Shown here in pieces: positions 54,782 through 63,038 of a stretch of 64,000 bases of DNA. Position 1 is the stretch's first letter; the number at the start of each line of letters is the position of its first letter. The notes under the pieces were generated by a model. It worked only from the letters and a program-made list of their open reading frames with translations, searched no databases and was not told where the DNA came from. Source of the DNA: Micromonospora chersina (lineage in GTDB: Bacteria; Actinomycetota; Actinomycetes; Mycobacteriales; Micromonosporaceae); NCBI RefSeq assembly GCF_900091475.1, contig NZ_FMIB01000002.1, forward strand, positions 6,607,711 through 6,671,710, given 5' to 3'. Both the position numbers and the translations under genes were made by a program.

Positions 54782-57700
54782 CTACCCCACCCGGTCGGGC
54801 CCAACCCCGCGCCGGGGTGCCGGTGCCGGGCGGGGTCGTTGCGCTCGCTGGTGCGGGTGGTCCCTGCGCACCACGGAGAGCAGCAGGCCGGCCGCGGCCA
54901 GGGCGGCTCCGGCGACGGCGGCGTACGCCGGGAGGTCGGTGGGAATGCCCAGGTAGACGGTGATGCCGAGGATGCGGGACAGGCCCCAGGGCAGCAGCGC
55001 CATCTGGTCGTTCCACACGGTCAGCGCCCGCTCCAGGCCGATCGCCGTGACCAGGCCGGCCAGCAGCCCGAGCGGCACGCCCGCAGCGGTCAGGGTCAGC
55101 CCGACGGCGCGGCGGCGCGGCAGGCCGTACCGGTCGCGGAGGACGACCGCGGTGGCCACGAAGAGCCAGCAGAACGCCGCGAACGCGACGGTGAGGTAGG
55201 CGGCGCGCAGCGCCGGCGCGGTCCAGAAGGCGAACCAGTACCGCCCCGGCCCGCGCCCGGCCAGCGCAGCCAGGAGCAGCGTGCTGCGCAGCAGCGCGAC
55301 CCCGCCGACCACGGCCCACAGGTGGAACGGGTCGCGCCGGCCGACCACGAGGCGGACGACGAGGGCGAACAGCGCCCATCCGCCGAGGGTGACCAGCAGG
55401 TGCGCGGGGGCCGCGAACCAGGTGAACACGAGCCGGCTCGCCACCAGGACCACAGCCGGCAGCAGCCAGACCAGGATCCGGTCCGCCCGGGGCACGGGCG
55501 CCGGCAGCGCCGCCACCCGCCACGGCCGGACCGCGCCGAGCAGCAGCCCGCGCGCGGCGCCGCCACCGACCCCGCGACCCCGCAGGCCGAGCAGCACCAC
55601 CGCGAGGATCAACGCGAGCAGCGCCCGGGCCGCCCACGCCATGGCCGGGTCCCGGTCCGCGCGCCGCGCCCCGAGGTCGGCGGCCGTGAAGTTGTACGCG
55701 GGCAGGTCCAGGTCGGCGCCGTAGCGCTGGCGGTGCGCGTCCCGCGCCGCGTGGTACGCCGTCTCGGCCGCGCGCCACCCCGCGTAGGCGTCGGGGGCGC
55801 CGGTGTCCAGCCACTGCGCGTGCCGCAGCACCATGGTCCGGTAGGCCGCCAGCGCCTCGAACAGGTTCACCTCGTAGTCGAGCGTGTCGGTGAAGTGCTC
55901 GCGCAGCCCGGCGTCGCGCCACGTGCCCGGGTCGGTGGCGGCGACCAGATCGCGCATGCGCCGGGCCAGCGCCACGGCCTGCCCGCCCTCGTCGATCGCC
56001 GCGTCGACCCGGTCGCCGGTCACCGCGTAGATGCTGTCGAGCGCGGCGGAGTCGCCGGTCGGGATGTCCCACTCGAAGATCCACATCATGGGCGGCGGCT
56101 CCAGCCCGAGCGCCCGCACCGACCGGTCGGCGTACGGCCCGATGTAGAGGCCCTTGGTGACCGCCTCCCGGGACAGCGCCATGGCCTGCCCGATCGCGGC
56201 GACGGTGGCCGGGTCGGCGGAGAACGTCCGGTACGCCCAGTCCGCCGTGACCTGCGCGGGGTCGGCGTCCGGGTCCCAGGCCAGCCGGGCGACGGCGTAC
56301 GTGTTGAGGTCGTAGAGCTGCCAGAACCCGCTGCGCAGGTAGAGCGACATGGGCCCGGCGCGCAGCGGGCCGCCGTCCTGCGTCCAGTTCCAGACGCCCT
56401 CGACCCTCGGGTTGGCGGCGAGGAACGCGCGCAGCGCCTGGCGGTGCAGCGGGCCGAGGTCGTTGGGCAGCGCGCCGAACCCCTCGAACTCGCGCCGGGC
56501 CTGGAACTCCACGATGCGGCGGTGCGCGCCGGCCAGCAGTGTGGTGTTCAGCGGCAGGTGGCTGTAGAAGTCGCCGAGGACGTACTTGGTGGACACGATC
56601 AGGTGCGGGTCGTCGAACCCGCCCAGCACCCGCGCGTACGACCCGGGGTTGGTGTGCAGGTCGCCGACGGCGCCCACGCCGACGGTCCAGGTGCGGAAGA
56701 TGATCTCCCGGCCGGCCTGTCCCGCGGTGTCGAGCAGCGCCCGCAGCATCGCGCGCACGGACGCCTCGGTGGTGACGGCGAGCTTCGAGGAGTAGTCCCA
56801 GCCGTCCCCGGCGTACACCTCGCCGCCCTCACCGACGCGGACCATCAGGCCGTCGACGAAGGGCAGGCTCTCGAACAGCTCGGCCAGCCCGGCCCGGTAG
56901 ACCGCCCACAGCCGGGGATCGGTCACGTCGAGGCCGCCGACGGTCCTGGTCAGGTACGCCTCCAGCGGCGGCGACACCGCGAGCATGTCGGTGAGCAGGA
57001 AGACCTTCACGCCCATCTCCTCGGCGTACCCGAAGACCGGGCCGAAGGCCGCGACCATGGCCCGCGCGCGGTCGACGTGCGGGTCGCCGGGCGGGTAGAC
57101 GGCGTGCCCGTCGCCGACCTTCGCGAAGGTGACGTACTCCAGGAAGCCCGGCACGACGACGGCGTTGTAGCCCTGCGCCACCGAGTGGTCGACGAACTGC
57201 CGGAACTGCGCCCCGATGCGGGCCACCGCGGCGGCGTCCACCCACGGCGCCCGCGGCAGCAGCGCCTCCCGGACCACGTCGGTGTTCAGGTTGTAGTCGT
57301 CGCCCGCCGCGAAGGCGGCCGGGTCCGGCTCGCGGCCCACCGAGCCGACGTCGGTCAGCCGTAGGCCGAGCCGGGGCGTGACCAGCCGGCCCGCGTCGGC
57401 GGCGGGCAGCGCCTCGGCGCCGGAGCGGATTCGGTCGGCGAGCCGGTACAGCCCGGCCGCGACGCCCGCCACGTCGCCCCCCTCGACGGTCAACTCGTTC
57501 CCGCGGACGTCCATCCGGTACGACTCGGGCGCCGGGTCCGGCGCGGCGAGCACGCCCGCCCGCAGCGTGGTCACCGCCGCGAGGTCCGGTGCGCGCGGTC
57601 CGGCCGGTGCGTCGGTCCGGGGCGCGGTCGGGCCCGGCGGGGCCGGTGTGACGACCGGGCGGGGCAGGCCGCGGGAGACGAGCGCGTCCGCGACGGCGGC

Positions 57701-57934
57701 GGCGGCCTTGCGGGTACGCAACTCGTCCGGCACGACCACGGCGGCCAGCGGCGGCGCCGGCGCCGCGACCCGTGGGGGCGCGGCCGCGACGTCCTCGCGC
57801 GGCACGGTGGCGGGGCGGTGGCTCAGCCCGAGCGCGCCGTCGACGCCCCAGGCCACGCCCGCGCCGAGCAGCAACACGACGAGGGCGGCGGCGAGCAGCG
57901 GGTACGGCCGCCGGACCGGAGCAACGCGAATCAC
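54782..57934 (-). CDS. Membrane protein with extracellular GH67 (alpha-glucuronidase)-like domain
   Basis: A 1050-residue protein. One N-terminal helix (about 11-30), a Pro/Ala linker, then a GH67-like ectodomain (about 65-720). LTVEGGDVAGVAAGLYRLAD resembles the GH67 N-domain. VDGLMVRVGEGGEV (Glu369) aligns with the acid region of alpha-glucuronidase, and RRIVEFQARREFEGFGALPND (Glu476, Glu482) with the GH67 EFQITQEYTG base region; WQLYDLNTYAVARLAWDPDAD and SREAVTKGLYIGP match its C-terminal helical domain. About eight hydrophobic segments follow (about 770-1030). Such a fusion is unusual, since GH67 enzymes are normally soluble. GTG 57934 gives the best start, though its ribosome binding site is weak. 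Activity on 4-O-methylglucuronoxylan fragments is only a guess. Confidence 0.7.
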   Translation of the reverse strand: MIRVAPVRRPYPLLAAALVVLLLGAGVAWGVDGALGLSHRPATVPREDVAAAPPRVAAPAPPLAAVVVPDELRTRKAAAAVADALVSRGLPRPVVTPAPPGPTAPRTDAPAGPRAPDLAAVTTLRAGVLAAPDPAPESYRMDVRGNELTVEGGDVAGVAAGLYRLADRIRSGAEALPAADAGRLVTPRLGLRLTDVGSVGREPDPAAFAAGDDYNLNTDVVREALLPRAPWVDAAAVARIGAQFRQFVDHSVAQGYNAVVVPGFLEYVTFAKVGDGHAVYPPGDPHVDRARAMVAAFGPVFGYAEEMGVKVFLLTDMLAVSPPLEAYLTRTVGGLDVTDPRLWAVYRAGLAELFESLPFVDGLMVRVGEGGEVYAGDGWDYSSKLAVTTEASVRAMLRALLDTAGQAGREIIFRTWTVGVGAVGDLHTNPGSYARVLGGFDDPHLIVSTKYVLGDFYSHLPLNTTLLAGAHRRIVEFQARREFEGFGALPNDLGPLHRQALRAFLAANPRVEGVWNWTQDGGPLRAGPMSLYLRSGFWQLYDLNTYAVARLAWDPDADPAQVTADWAYRTFSADPATVAAIGQAMALSREAVTKGLYIGPYADRSVRALGLEPPPMMWIFEWDIPTGDSAALDSIYAVTGDRVDAAIDEGGQAVALARRMRDLVAATDPGTWRDAGLREHFTDTLDYEVNLFEALAAYRTMVLRHAQWLDTGAPDAYAGWRAAETAYHAARDAHRQRYGADLDLPAYNFTAADLGARRADRDPAMAWAARALLALILAVVLLGLRGRGVGGGAARGLLLGAVRPWRVAALPAPVPRADRILVWLLPAVVLVASRLVFTWFAAPAHLLVTLGGWALFALVVRLVVGRRDPFHLWAVVGGVALLRSTLLLAALAGRGPGRYWFAFWTAPALRAAYLTVAFAAFCWLFVATAVVLRDRYGLPRRRAVGLTLTAAGVPLGLLAGLVTAIGLERALTVWNDQMALLPWGLSRILGITVYLGIPTDLPAYAAVAGAALAAAGLLLSVVRRDHPHQRAQRPRPAPAPRRGVGPDRVG

Positions 57935-58013
57935 GCTCGCATGGTAGGGGCGCTTCCGCCGCCGCCGGCTCGTCGAATCCGGTGAGCGGCCCTCTCCGTC
58001 CGGACCCCGAAAC

Positions 58014-58028
58014 GCAACTATTGGTTGC
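58014..58028. promoter_or_regulatory. ArsR operator of the SRPBCC cassette, site 1
   Basis: GCAAC-N5-GTTGC, overlapping the proposed -35 box TTGCGC (58025-58030). Twin of site 2. Confidence 0.6.
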
Positions 58029-58053
58029 GCGAGGCGCGCCGCCGGGGTAGCGT
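58025..58053 (+). promoter_or_regulatory. Proposed promoter of the SRPBCC-ArsR-SRPBCC operon
   Basis: TTGCGC (58025-58030), a 17-base spacer and TAGCGT (58048-58053). Operator site 1 overlaps the -35 and site 2 the expected transcription start. Confidence 0.5.
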
Positions 58054-58058
58054 CATGT

Positions 58059-58073
58059 GCAACCAAACGTTGC
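58059..58073. promoter_or_regulatory. ArsR operator of the SRPBCC cassette, site 2
   Basis: GCAAC-N5-GTTGC (TGCAAC and GTTGCA with flanks), 45 bp after site 1, immediately before the ribosome binding site of the first SRPBCC gene. Confidence 0.65.
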
Positions 58074-58084
58074 AGGAGGATGCC

Positions 58085-58546
58085 GTGGAATTCGGAACCA
58101 TCGAGCGCGAGATCTACGTCGAGGCGTCGCCCGAGGTCGTCTTCGAGGTGGTGAGCAGCCCCGACCACCTCAAGCAGTGGTGGCCGGACGACGCCCGGTA
58201 CGACCCGACGCCCGGGTCGACGGGGGAGATCGTCTTCGGCGATCCCGACGCGGGTGGGGCGGTGGTGCCGTTCACCGTCGTCGACGCGCGGCCCCCGCAG
58301 CGGTTCTCGTTCCGGTGGACGCAGCCGGCCGGCGAGGTCGCGGCGGAGGGCAACTCGCTGCTGGTCACCTTCGACCTGACCCCGTCCGGCGGCGGAACGC
58401 TGCTCAGGATGACCGAGACCGGCTTCCGCGAGATGGGCTGGGAGATCGCCGTCCTGGAGCAGCAGTACCGGGAGCACGTCACCGGCTGGGACTTCTACCT
58501 GCCGCGGCTGGTGTCGTACGCGGCGACGGTGGAGGTGCGGGCGTGA
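58085..58546 (+). CDS. SRPBCC (AHSA1-like) domain protein
   Basis: A 153-residue protein from GTG 58085, with AGGAGG six bases upstream. TIEREIYVEASPEVVFEVVS, HLKQWWPDDARYDP, FTVVDARPPQRFSFRW and GGGTLLRMTETGF are typical AHSA1 segments. It is coupled to the following ArsR gene by a GTGA overlap and lies behind two ArsR-type operators, so it is under that repressor's control. Its ligand is unknown. Confidence 0.88.
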   Translation: MEFGTIEREIYVEASPEVVFEVVSSPDHLKQWWPDDARYDPTPGSTGEIVFGDPDAGGAVVPFTVVDARPPQRFSFRWTQPAGEVAAEGNSLLVTFDLTPSGGGTLLRMTETGFREMGWEIAVLEQQYREHVTGWDFYLPRLVSYAATVEVRA

Positions 58547-58893
58547 GCACCGGGGTGGCCGAGCAGGTCGACGACGATCTCTGGTCCGCGATCGGGGATC
58601 CGACCCGCCGGCGGATGCTCGACCTGCTGCTGGTCGAGGGCCACGGCACCGCGACCACGCTGAGTCAGCAGATGCCGGTCACCCGCCAGGCGGTGGCCAA
58701 GCACCTCGGCGTCCTCGACCGGGTCGGCCTGGTCCGGGGGACGCCGGAGGGCCGCGAGAAGCGGTACCGGGTGGACGACGCGCAGCTCGCCCGCGCGGTG
58801 GCCCAGCTGGCCTCGGTCGGATCGGCGTGGGACGCCCGACTGCAGCGCATCAAGCGGATCGCCGAGGCGATCCAGCGCACCCGACAGGACTGA
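58543..58893 (+). CDS. ArsR-family transcriptional regulator
   Basis: A 116-residue winged-helix regulator: DDDLWSAIGDPTRRRMLDLL, TTLSQQMPVTRQAVAKHLGV, LVRGTPEGREKRYRVDDAQL. It lacks the metal-binding cysteine pair of true ArsR, as is usual for ArsR proteins paired with SRPBCC genes. GTG 58543 overlaps the preceding stop. It likely binds the two GCAAC-N5-GTTGC repeats upstream and represses its own operon until a hydrophobic ligand appears. Confidence 0.9.
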   Translation: MSTGVAEQVDDDLWSAIGDPTRRRMLDLLLVEGHGTATTLSQQMPVTRQAVAKHLGVLDRVGLVRGTPEGREKRYRVDDAQLARAVAQLASVGSAWDARLQRIKRIAEAIQRTRQD

Positions 58894-58917
58894 CGAACGA
58901 GAGCAGGGAGAGACGAG

Positions 58918-59361
58918 ATGGTGGACATCCTGCACCGCGTCGGGGTCAAGACCCCGACGCCGGCGAAGGTGTACGAGGCGCTGACGACCGTCGAGGGCCT
59001 CGCCGGTTGGTGGACGGACGACACGAAGGGCAGCGCCGACGTCGGTGGTGTCCTGGAGTTCCGCTTCCCGCCCGGCGGCTTCGACATGGAGGTCGTCGAG
59101 CTGCGGCCGTCGGAGCGGGTGGCGTGGCGGGTGGCCGACGGCCCCGAGGAGTGGCTGGGCACCACGATCGACTGGGACCTGCGCCAGGACGGTGACTACA
59201 CGATCGTGCTGTTCGCGCACCGGGGCTGGCGGGAGCCGGTGGAGTTCATGCACCACTGCAGCACCAAGTGGGGCTCCTACCTGATGAGCCTGAAGTCGCT
59301 CGTCGAGACCGGCGACGGGGCGCCGTCGCCGCGGGACGTGCAGATCAGCGACTGGCACTGA
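58918..59361 (+). CDS. SRPBCC (AHSA1-like) domain protein
   Basis: A 147-residue protein: MVDILHRVGVKTPTPAKVYE, TVEGLAGWWTDDTKGSADVG, LEFRFPPGGFDMEVVELRPS, TTIDWDLRQDGDYTIVLFAHRGWREP. It follows the ArsR gene by 24 bp with a GGGAG ribosome binding site, making a second SRPBCC partner in the same operon. The two SRPBCC proteins are only distantly alike, so they are unlikely to be recent duplicates. Confidence 0.88.
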   Translation: MVDILHRVGVKTPTPAKVYEALTTVEGLAGWWTDDTKGSADVGGVLEFRFPPGGFDMEVVELRPSERVAWRVADGPEEWLGTTIDWDLRQDGDYTIVLFAHRGWREPVEFMHHCSTKWGSYLMSLKSLVETGDGAPSPRDVQISDWH

Positions 59362-59450
59362 GCCCGGTGATGATGCCGTTCGAAACCATGCCGACCGGGT
59401 AGACGCCGCCCGTGCTCGCGCTCGACGGGCCACGGACGGAAGGGACGGCC

Positions 59451-60041
59451 ATGACCAGGATCGGCATCATCATCGGGAGCACGCGTCCCGGACGCAACGG
59501 GGAGGCGGTGGCCCGCTGGGTGCACGAGATCGCCTCCCGGCGCGACGACGCCCAGTACGAACTCGTCGACATCAAGGACTTCAACCTGCCCCACCTCGAC
59601 GAGATGGCGCCGCCGTCACTCGGCCAGTACACCCAGCCGCACACCCTGCGATGGGCCGAGAAGATCGCCTCCTACGACGGCTACGTCTTCGTCACACCGG
59701 AGTACAACCACTCCACCTCCGGCGCGCTGAAGAACGCGATCGACTTCCTCTACGCCGAGTGGAACAACAAGGCGGTCGGGTTCGTCAGCTACGGCAGCGT
59801 CGGCGGCACCCGGGCGGTGGAACACCTCCGCCTGGTTGTCGCCGAACTGCAGATGGCGGACGTACGGGCCCAGGTCGCGCTCTCCCTCTTCACCGACTTC
59901 GAGAACTTCAGCGTCTTCAAACCCGGTGACCACCAGGTCGGTGCGGTGAACACGATGCTCGACCAGTTGGCCGCCTGGAGCGGCGCCCTGGCGCACCTGC
60001 GCGCCGGCACCACGATGGCCACCCCGCAGTCCGGCGCGTAG
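59451..60041 (+). CDS. NADPH-dependent FMN reductase
   Basis: A 196-residue flavodoxin-like reductase: RIGIIIGSTRPGRNGEAVAR (FMN phosphate loop), VFVTPEYNHSTSGALKNAID (PEYN flavin-ring motif) and VGFVSYGSVGGTRAVEHLRL. This is the NADPH:FMN/quinone or azo-reductase group. It reduces flavins or quinones in the cytoplasm; the physiological acceptor is unknown. ATG 59451 follows GGAAGGGA. It is a single gene between the SRPBCC operon and the DHFR-like gene. Confidence 0.93.
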   Translation: MTRIGIIIGSTRPGRNGEAVARWVHEIASRRDDAQYELVDIKDFNLPHLDEMAPPSLGQYTQPHTLRWAEKIASYDGYVFVTPEYNHSTSGALKNAIDFLYAEWNNKAVGFVSYGSVGGTRAVEHLRLVVAELQMADVRAQVALSLFTDFENFSVFKPGDHQVGAVNTMLDQLAAWSGALAHLRAGTTMATPQSGA

Positions 60042-60118
60042 CCGGCCGGACCGATGAGTTCCGCCCACCGAGGCGGTCTGCCGAGGGACGGAGTACGCAC
60101 CGAAGGGGGAGGAATCCC

Positions 60119-60751
60119 ATGGGCAGGCTCGTCGTGACGGAGTTCGTGACGCTGGACGGGGTGGCGCAGGCACCGGGGCAGCCCGAGGAGGACCGCGCCG
60201 GCGGCTTCGCCCACGGCGGGTGGCAGGCGCCGTTGCTGGACCACGAGTCCGGCGCCGCCATGTTCGCGCAGGCCAGCAGCATGGACGCACTGCTGCTGGG
60301 CCGCCGGACCTACGAGATCTTCGCCGACTACTGGCCGACGGCGCCCGCGGAGATCCCCTTCACCGGGCTGCTCAACCGGGTGCCCCGGTACGTGGCGAGC
60401 CGCACCCTCCACGAGCCGCTGGGCTGGGAGGGTGCGACGCTCCTCCGCGGCGCCCTCGCCGAGGCCGTCACCGGGCTCAAGGAACGCCACGACGAGGTGC
60501 ACGTGATCGGCAGCCTCGACCTGGTGCAGTCGTTGCTGCGCCTCGGCGTCGTGGACCGCCTGAACCTGTGGCTCTACCCGCTGACGCTCGGCAGCGGCAA
60601 GCGGCTCTTCGCGGGCGGCACGGTCCCGGCGGCGTTCCGGCTCACCGAATCGGTCACCCACCCCTCCGGCGCGCTCCAGTTGACGTACGAGACGGCGGGC
60701 ACCCCGACCTACGGCAACCTCGCGCATCCGGCCGACGGCCGGGACGGTTGA
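60119..60751 (+). CDS. Dihydrofolate reductase/RibD-C-like family protein
   Basis: A 210-residue protein of the DHFR-like/RibD C-terminal family: RLVVTEFVTLDGVAQAPGQP at the start, AMFAQASSMDALLLGRRTYE, NRVPRYVASRTLHEPLGWEG, HVIGSLDLVQSLLRLGVVD and LWLYPLTLGSGKRLF. Such YyaP/YwjB-like proteins are abundant in actinobacteria; true folate reduction has rarely been shown. ATG 60119 follows GGGGGAGGA. It has no clear operon partner. Confidence 0.9.
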   Translation: MGRLVVTEFVTLDGVAQAPGQPEEDRAGGFAHGGWQAPLLDHESGAAMFAQASSMDALLLGRRTYEIFADYWPTAPAEIPFTGLLNRVPRYVASRTLHEPLGWEGATLLRGALAEAVTGLKERHDEVHVIGSLDLVQSLLRLGVVDRLNLWLYPLTLGSGKRLFAGGTVPAAFRLTESVTHPSGALQLTYETAGTPTYGNLAHPADGRDG

Positions 60752-60782
60752 CCCGCCTCGGTCCGGGCCGGTGGACAGCCAG

Positions 60783-61010
60783 TCAGCGGCTCGTCGCCGC
60801 CTCCCGGTCGCGACCCGCCGCGGCGCCGTCGAGGGCGTCCATGCGGTCAAGGGCGACGGCGCCATCCGCGCGGGCCCACGCATCGCCGGCGGGCGCCGCT
60901 CCCGCGCCGCGCCGCCCTGCCCGCAGGACCGCCAACCCCACCGTCACCGCGGACAAGGACAACACCGCCGCCTGCAGCAGCCGGCTTCTCCTGGCGCGCC
61001 TACGCTTCAC
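60783..61010 (-). CDS. Small single-helix membrane protein, function unknown
   Basis: A 75-residue frame from GTG 61010 with GGGAGAG six bases upstream. It begins with a basic stretch (KRRRARRSR) followed by one hydrophobic helix (LLQAAVLSLSAVTVGLAVL, about 10-28) and an Ala/Asp/Arg-rich tail. It could be a signal-anchored small protein. No family is recognised; the ribosome binding site and the positive-inside helix are the only support. Confidence 0.4.
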   Translation of the reverse strand: MKRRRARRSRLLQAAVLSLSAVTVGLAVLRAGRRGAGAAPAGDAWARADGAVALDRMDALDGAAAGRDREAATSR

Positions 61011-61342
61011 CTGATCTCTCCCTTCACCACGGGTGTCTCCGGTCCCATCGTGAAGGCGCGGGAGCGAAAGCGCGGCACGTTCGGTGCGGTTGACCCGTTC
61101 GGGCTGTTCCGGCCGGCGTGGCGGCACACCCACCCCCGTGGCATCCCACCTGGCCAGCGGGCGGGCATAACTCCCGCGCCGGCGGGCATTCCCCGACCGG
61201 CCCGAGCCGAACACGACATATTCGACGCCGCCTCCGCGCGCACGTCAACGAGGCCCGATCCCGTCCTTCACAGGGGAGTCTGGCGTCGCGGGGGAGTTTC
61301 CCGGCCGCGTCGGCGGCCGGGAGCGAGGGAGGGAGCAGGGCC
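61011..61342. other. 332-bp divergent intergenic region
   Basis: Upstream of the small membrane protein (minus) and of the stress-type trio (plus). No gene, clear hairpin or promoter motif is recognised; GGGAGC at 61331-61336 is the ribosome binding site for 61343. Confidence 0.45.
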
Positions 61343-62008
61343 ATGACGGCAACGAACCAGAGCCGCCCGCCGGGCGGCACCGGCGAGCAGGCCCGGCAGG
61401 AGGCTTCCCGGGTCGGCCAGGCCGCCACACAGACCGGTGGCAGGGTCGCGCACGCCGCGAGCGAACAGGGCGGGCACGTGGCCGCCGAGGCGTGGCAACA
61501 GACCCGGAACCTGACCGGGCAGGCCACGACGCAACTGCGGGACCAGGCCCGAACCCAGCAGCACAGGGCCGCCGACGGGCTGCGCGACCTCGGCCGCGAG
61601 CTGGGCTCGATGGCGGAGCGCAGCGGTGAGTCCGGCCTGGCCGGCGAGGCGGTGCGACGGGCGGCGGACGCCGCGCAGCGGGCCGCCGGGTGGCTGGACC
61701 AGCGGGAGCCCGGAGAGGTGCTGGACGAGGTGCGGGGGTACGCCCGGCAGCATCCGGGCACGTTCCTCGCCGGCGCCGTCGTGGCGGGTCTGCTGGTCGG
61801 CCGCCTCACCCGCAACATGACCGCCGCCGACGGGGCAGGCCCCGGCGCGCAGCCGGCCCAGCCCGCGCCGACAGCGCCGGCGTCGTCCGAGCGGACGGTC
61901 GAGGCGCCGTACGCCGGAGAGCAGCCGTACACCGGGGTGGCCCGGGCGCAGAACGTGTCGCCTCCCGGCCGGCCCGAGCCGGAGGTCCCGGGCGGGGTGG
62001 CGCCGTGA
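61343..62008 (+). CDS. Membrane-associated helical protein (first gene of DUF3618/holin-like trio)
   Basis: A 221-residue protein. Residues about 10-130 are Gln/Ala/Arg-rich and helical (QEASRVGQAATQTGGRVAHA, QTRNLTGQATTQLRDQART), recalling the repeated 11-mer patterns of late-embryogenesis-like or apolipoprotein-like stress proteins. One hydrophobic helix follows (GTFLAGAVVAGLLVGRLTRN, about 134-153), then a Pro-rich tail. It overlaps the next gene by GTGA. The trio is widespread in actinobacteria; its function is unknown, perhaps in membrane stress. Confidence 0.8.
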   Translation: MTATNQSRPPGGTGEQARQEASRVGQAATQTGGRVAHAASEQGGHVAAEAWQQTRNLTGQATTQLRDQARTQQHRAADGLRDLGRELGSMAERSGESGLAGEAVRRAADAAQRAAGWLDQREPGEVLDEVRGYARQHPGTFLAGAVVAGLLVGRLTRNMTAADGAGPGAQPAQPAPTAPASSERTVEAPYAGEQPYTGVARAQNVSPPGRPEPEVPGGVAP

Positions 62009-62400
62009 GCGCCCCGGAGAAGGAGCGGAGCCAGGCCTCCGTCGGTGACCTGCTGGGCGACGTGACCCGGGATCTCTCCACGCTGGTCCGCCAGGAGGTC
62101 GAGCTGGCCAAGGCGGAGCTGCGCGAGGAGGCGAGCCAGGCCGGCAAGGCCGGCGGGATGTTCGGCGGGGCGGCGCTGGCCGGTTTCCTGGCCGTGCTGT
62201 TCGTGTCGTACGCCGTGTGGTGGGGCCTGTCGAACGTGATGGACGAGGGCTGGGCCGCGCTGATCGTCGCGGTCGTCTGGGCGGTCGCCGCCGCCGTCCT
62301 GCTCGCCAACGCCCGGACGAAGATGCGGCAACTCCGTGCGGTCCTGCCGCGGACGAAGCAGACCGCGCGGGAGATGCCGCAGGCCATGCGAGGTCGGTGA
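62005..62400 (+). CDS. Phage-holin-like superfamily III (DUF1469, YqjE-type) membrane protein
   Basis: A 131-residue protein from GTG 62005. QASVGDLLGDVTRDLSTLVR, then QEVELAKAELREEASQAGKA is the classical DUF1469 beginning, followed by two membrane helices (about 55-75 and 85-103). The holin label is by family name only; it is chromosomal, with no phage genes near. It is translationally coupled to the upstream helical protein gene and followed after 23 bp by the DUF3618 gene. Confidence 0.92.
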   Translation: MSAPEKERSQASVGDLLGDVTRDLSTLVRQEVELAKAELREEASQAGKAGGMFGGAALAGFLAVLFVSYAVWWGLSNVMDEGWAALIVAVVWAVAAAVLLANARTKMRQLRAVLPRTKQTAREMPQAMRGR

Positions 62401-62423
62401 CCGAGCCAGGGAAGGAGCGGGTC

Positions 62424-63020
62424 ATGTCCAACGATCCGGACCGGATCCGATCGGAGATCGAGAACACCCGCAGCGAGTTGAGCAGCGACGTGGATGCCTT
62501 GACCGACAGGATGAACCCGCGTCGGATCGCCGGTGAGCGCGTCGGGCAGGCACGCGGCGCGCTCAGCCGGGCAAAGGAGAAGGTGATGGGCGCACAGATG
62601 GACGGGCACGGCGTAGGCCAGCGGATGTCGCAGGCCACGGGTTCGGTCCGCGACGAGGCGCGGTCACTCGGACAGCAGTCGCGGGAGCAGGCGCAGGGCA
62701 ACCCGCTCGCCGCCGGCCTGATCGCCTTCGGCGCCGGCCTGCTGGTCTCCTCGCTGATCCCGCCCAGCCGCCACGAGCGGCAGTGGGCCGGGCAGGCGCG
62801 GGGCATGGTCGGCGAGCACTCCGCCGGGCTGCGCGAGCAGGCGAGCCAGGTCGGTCACCAGCTCCGGGACAACCTGCGGGAGCCCGCGCAGCAGGCGGCC
62901 CAGTCGGTGCGGTCCACCGCCACCCAGGGCGCATCCGCTGTCCGGGACCAGGGTCGGTCGGCCGCCCACCAGGTTCGGGAGGAGACGCAGGCGGCCGCCG
63001 ACGACCTCCGCCATCGGTGA
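62424..63020 (+). CDS. DUF3618 domain protein
   Basis: A 198-residue protein. SNDPDRIRSEIENTRSELSS and DVDALTDRMNPRRI form the DUF3618 signature. One hydrophobic helix lies at about 92-110 (NPLAAGLIAFGAGLLVSSLI), followed by a long Gln/Ala-rich amphipathic helix region (LREQASQVGHQLRDNLREPA). ATG 62424 follows GGAAGGAG. It is the last gene of the trio; all three are small, membrane-linked and helix-rich and probably act together. Confidence 0.92.
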   Translation: MSNDPDRIRSEIENTRSELSSDVDALTDRMNPRRIAGERVGQARGALSRAKEKVMGAQMDGHGVGQRMSQATGSVRDEARSLGQQSREQAQGNPLAAGLIAFGAGLLVSSLIPPSRHERQWAGQARGMVGEHSAGLREQASQVGHQLRDNLREPAQQAAQSVRSTATQGASAVRDQGRSAAHQVREETQAAADDLRHR

Positions 63021-63038
63021 GCGGACCCTGCTCACGCT

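Noticed and set aside
52464..56084. Possibility that the membrane hydrolase begins far upstream at 56084
   Set aside because: The extension is an Arg/Gly/Ala-rich translation of the next gene in a wrong frame. A normal N-terminus begins at 54707.
54839..57364. Long plus-strand open frame opposite the GH67-like membrane protein
   Set aside because: Low-complexity Arg/Pro/Gln/Glu-rich translation; the minus-strand frame has recognisable GH67 segments and membrane helices.
62005..62400. Holin-like gene as sign of a prophage
   Set aside because: It is the chromosomal DUF1469 type in its usual trio with a DUF3618 gene; no phage structural, lysis or integrase genes are present.
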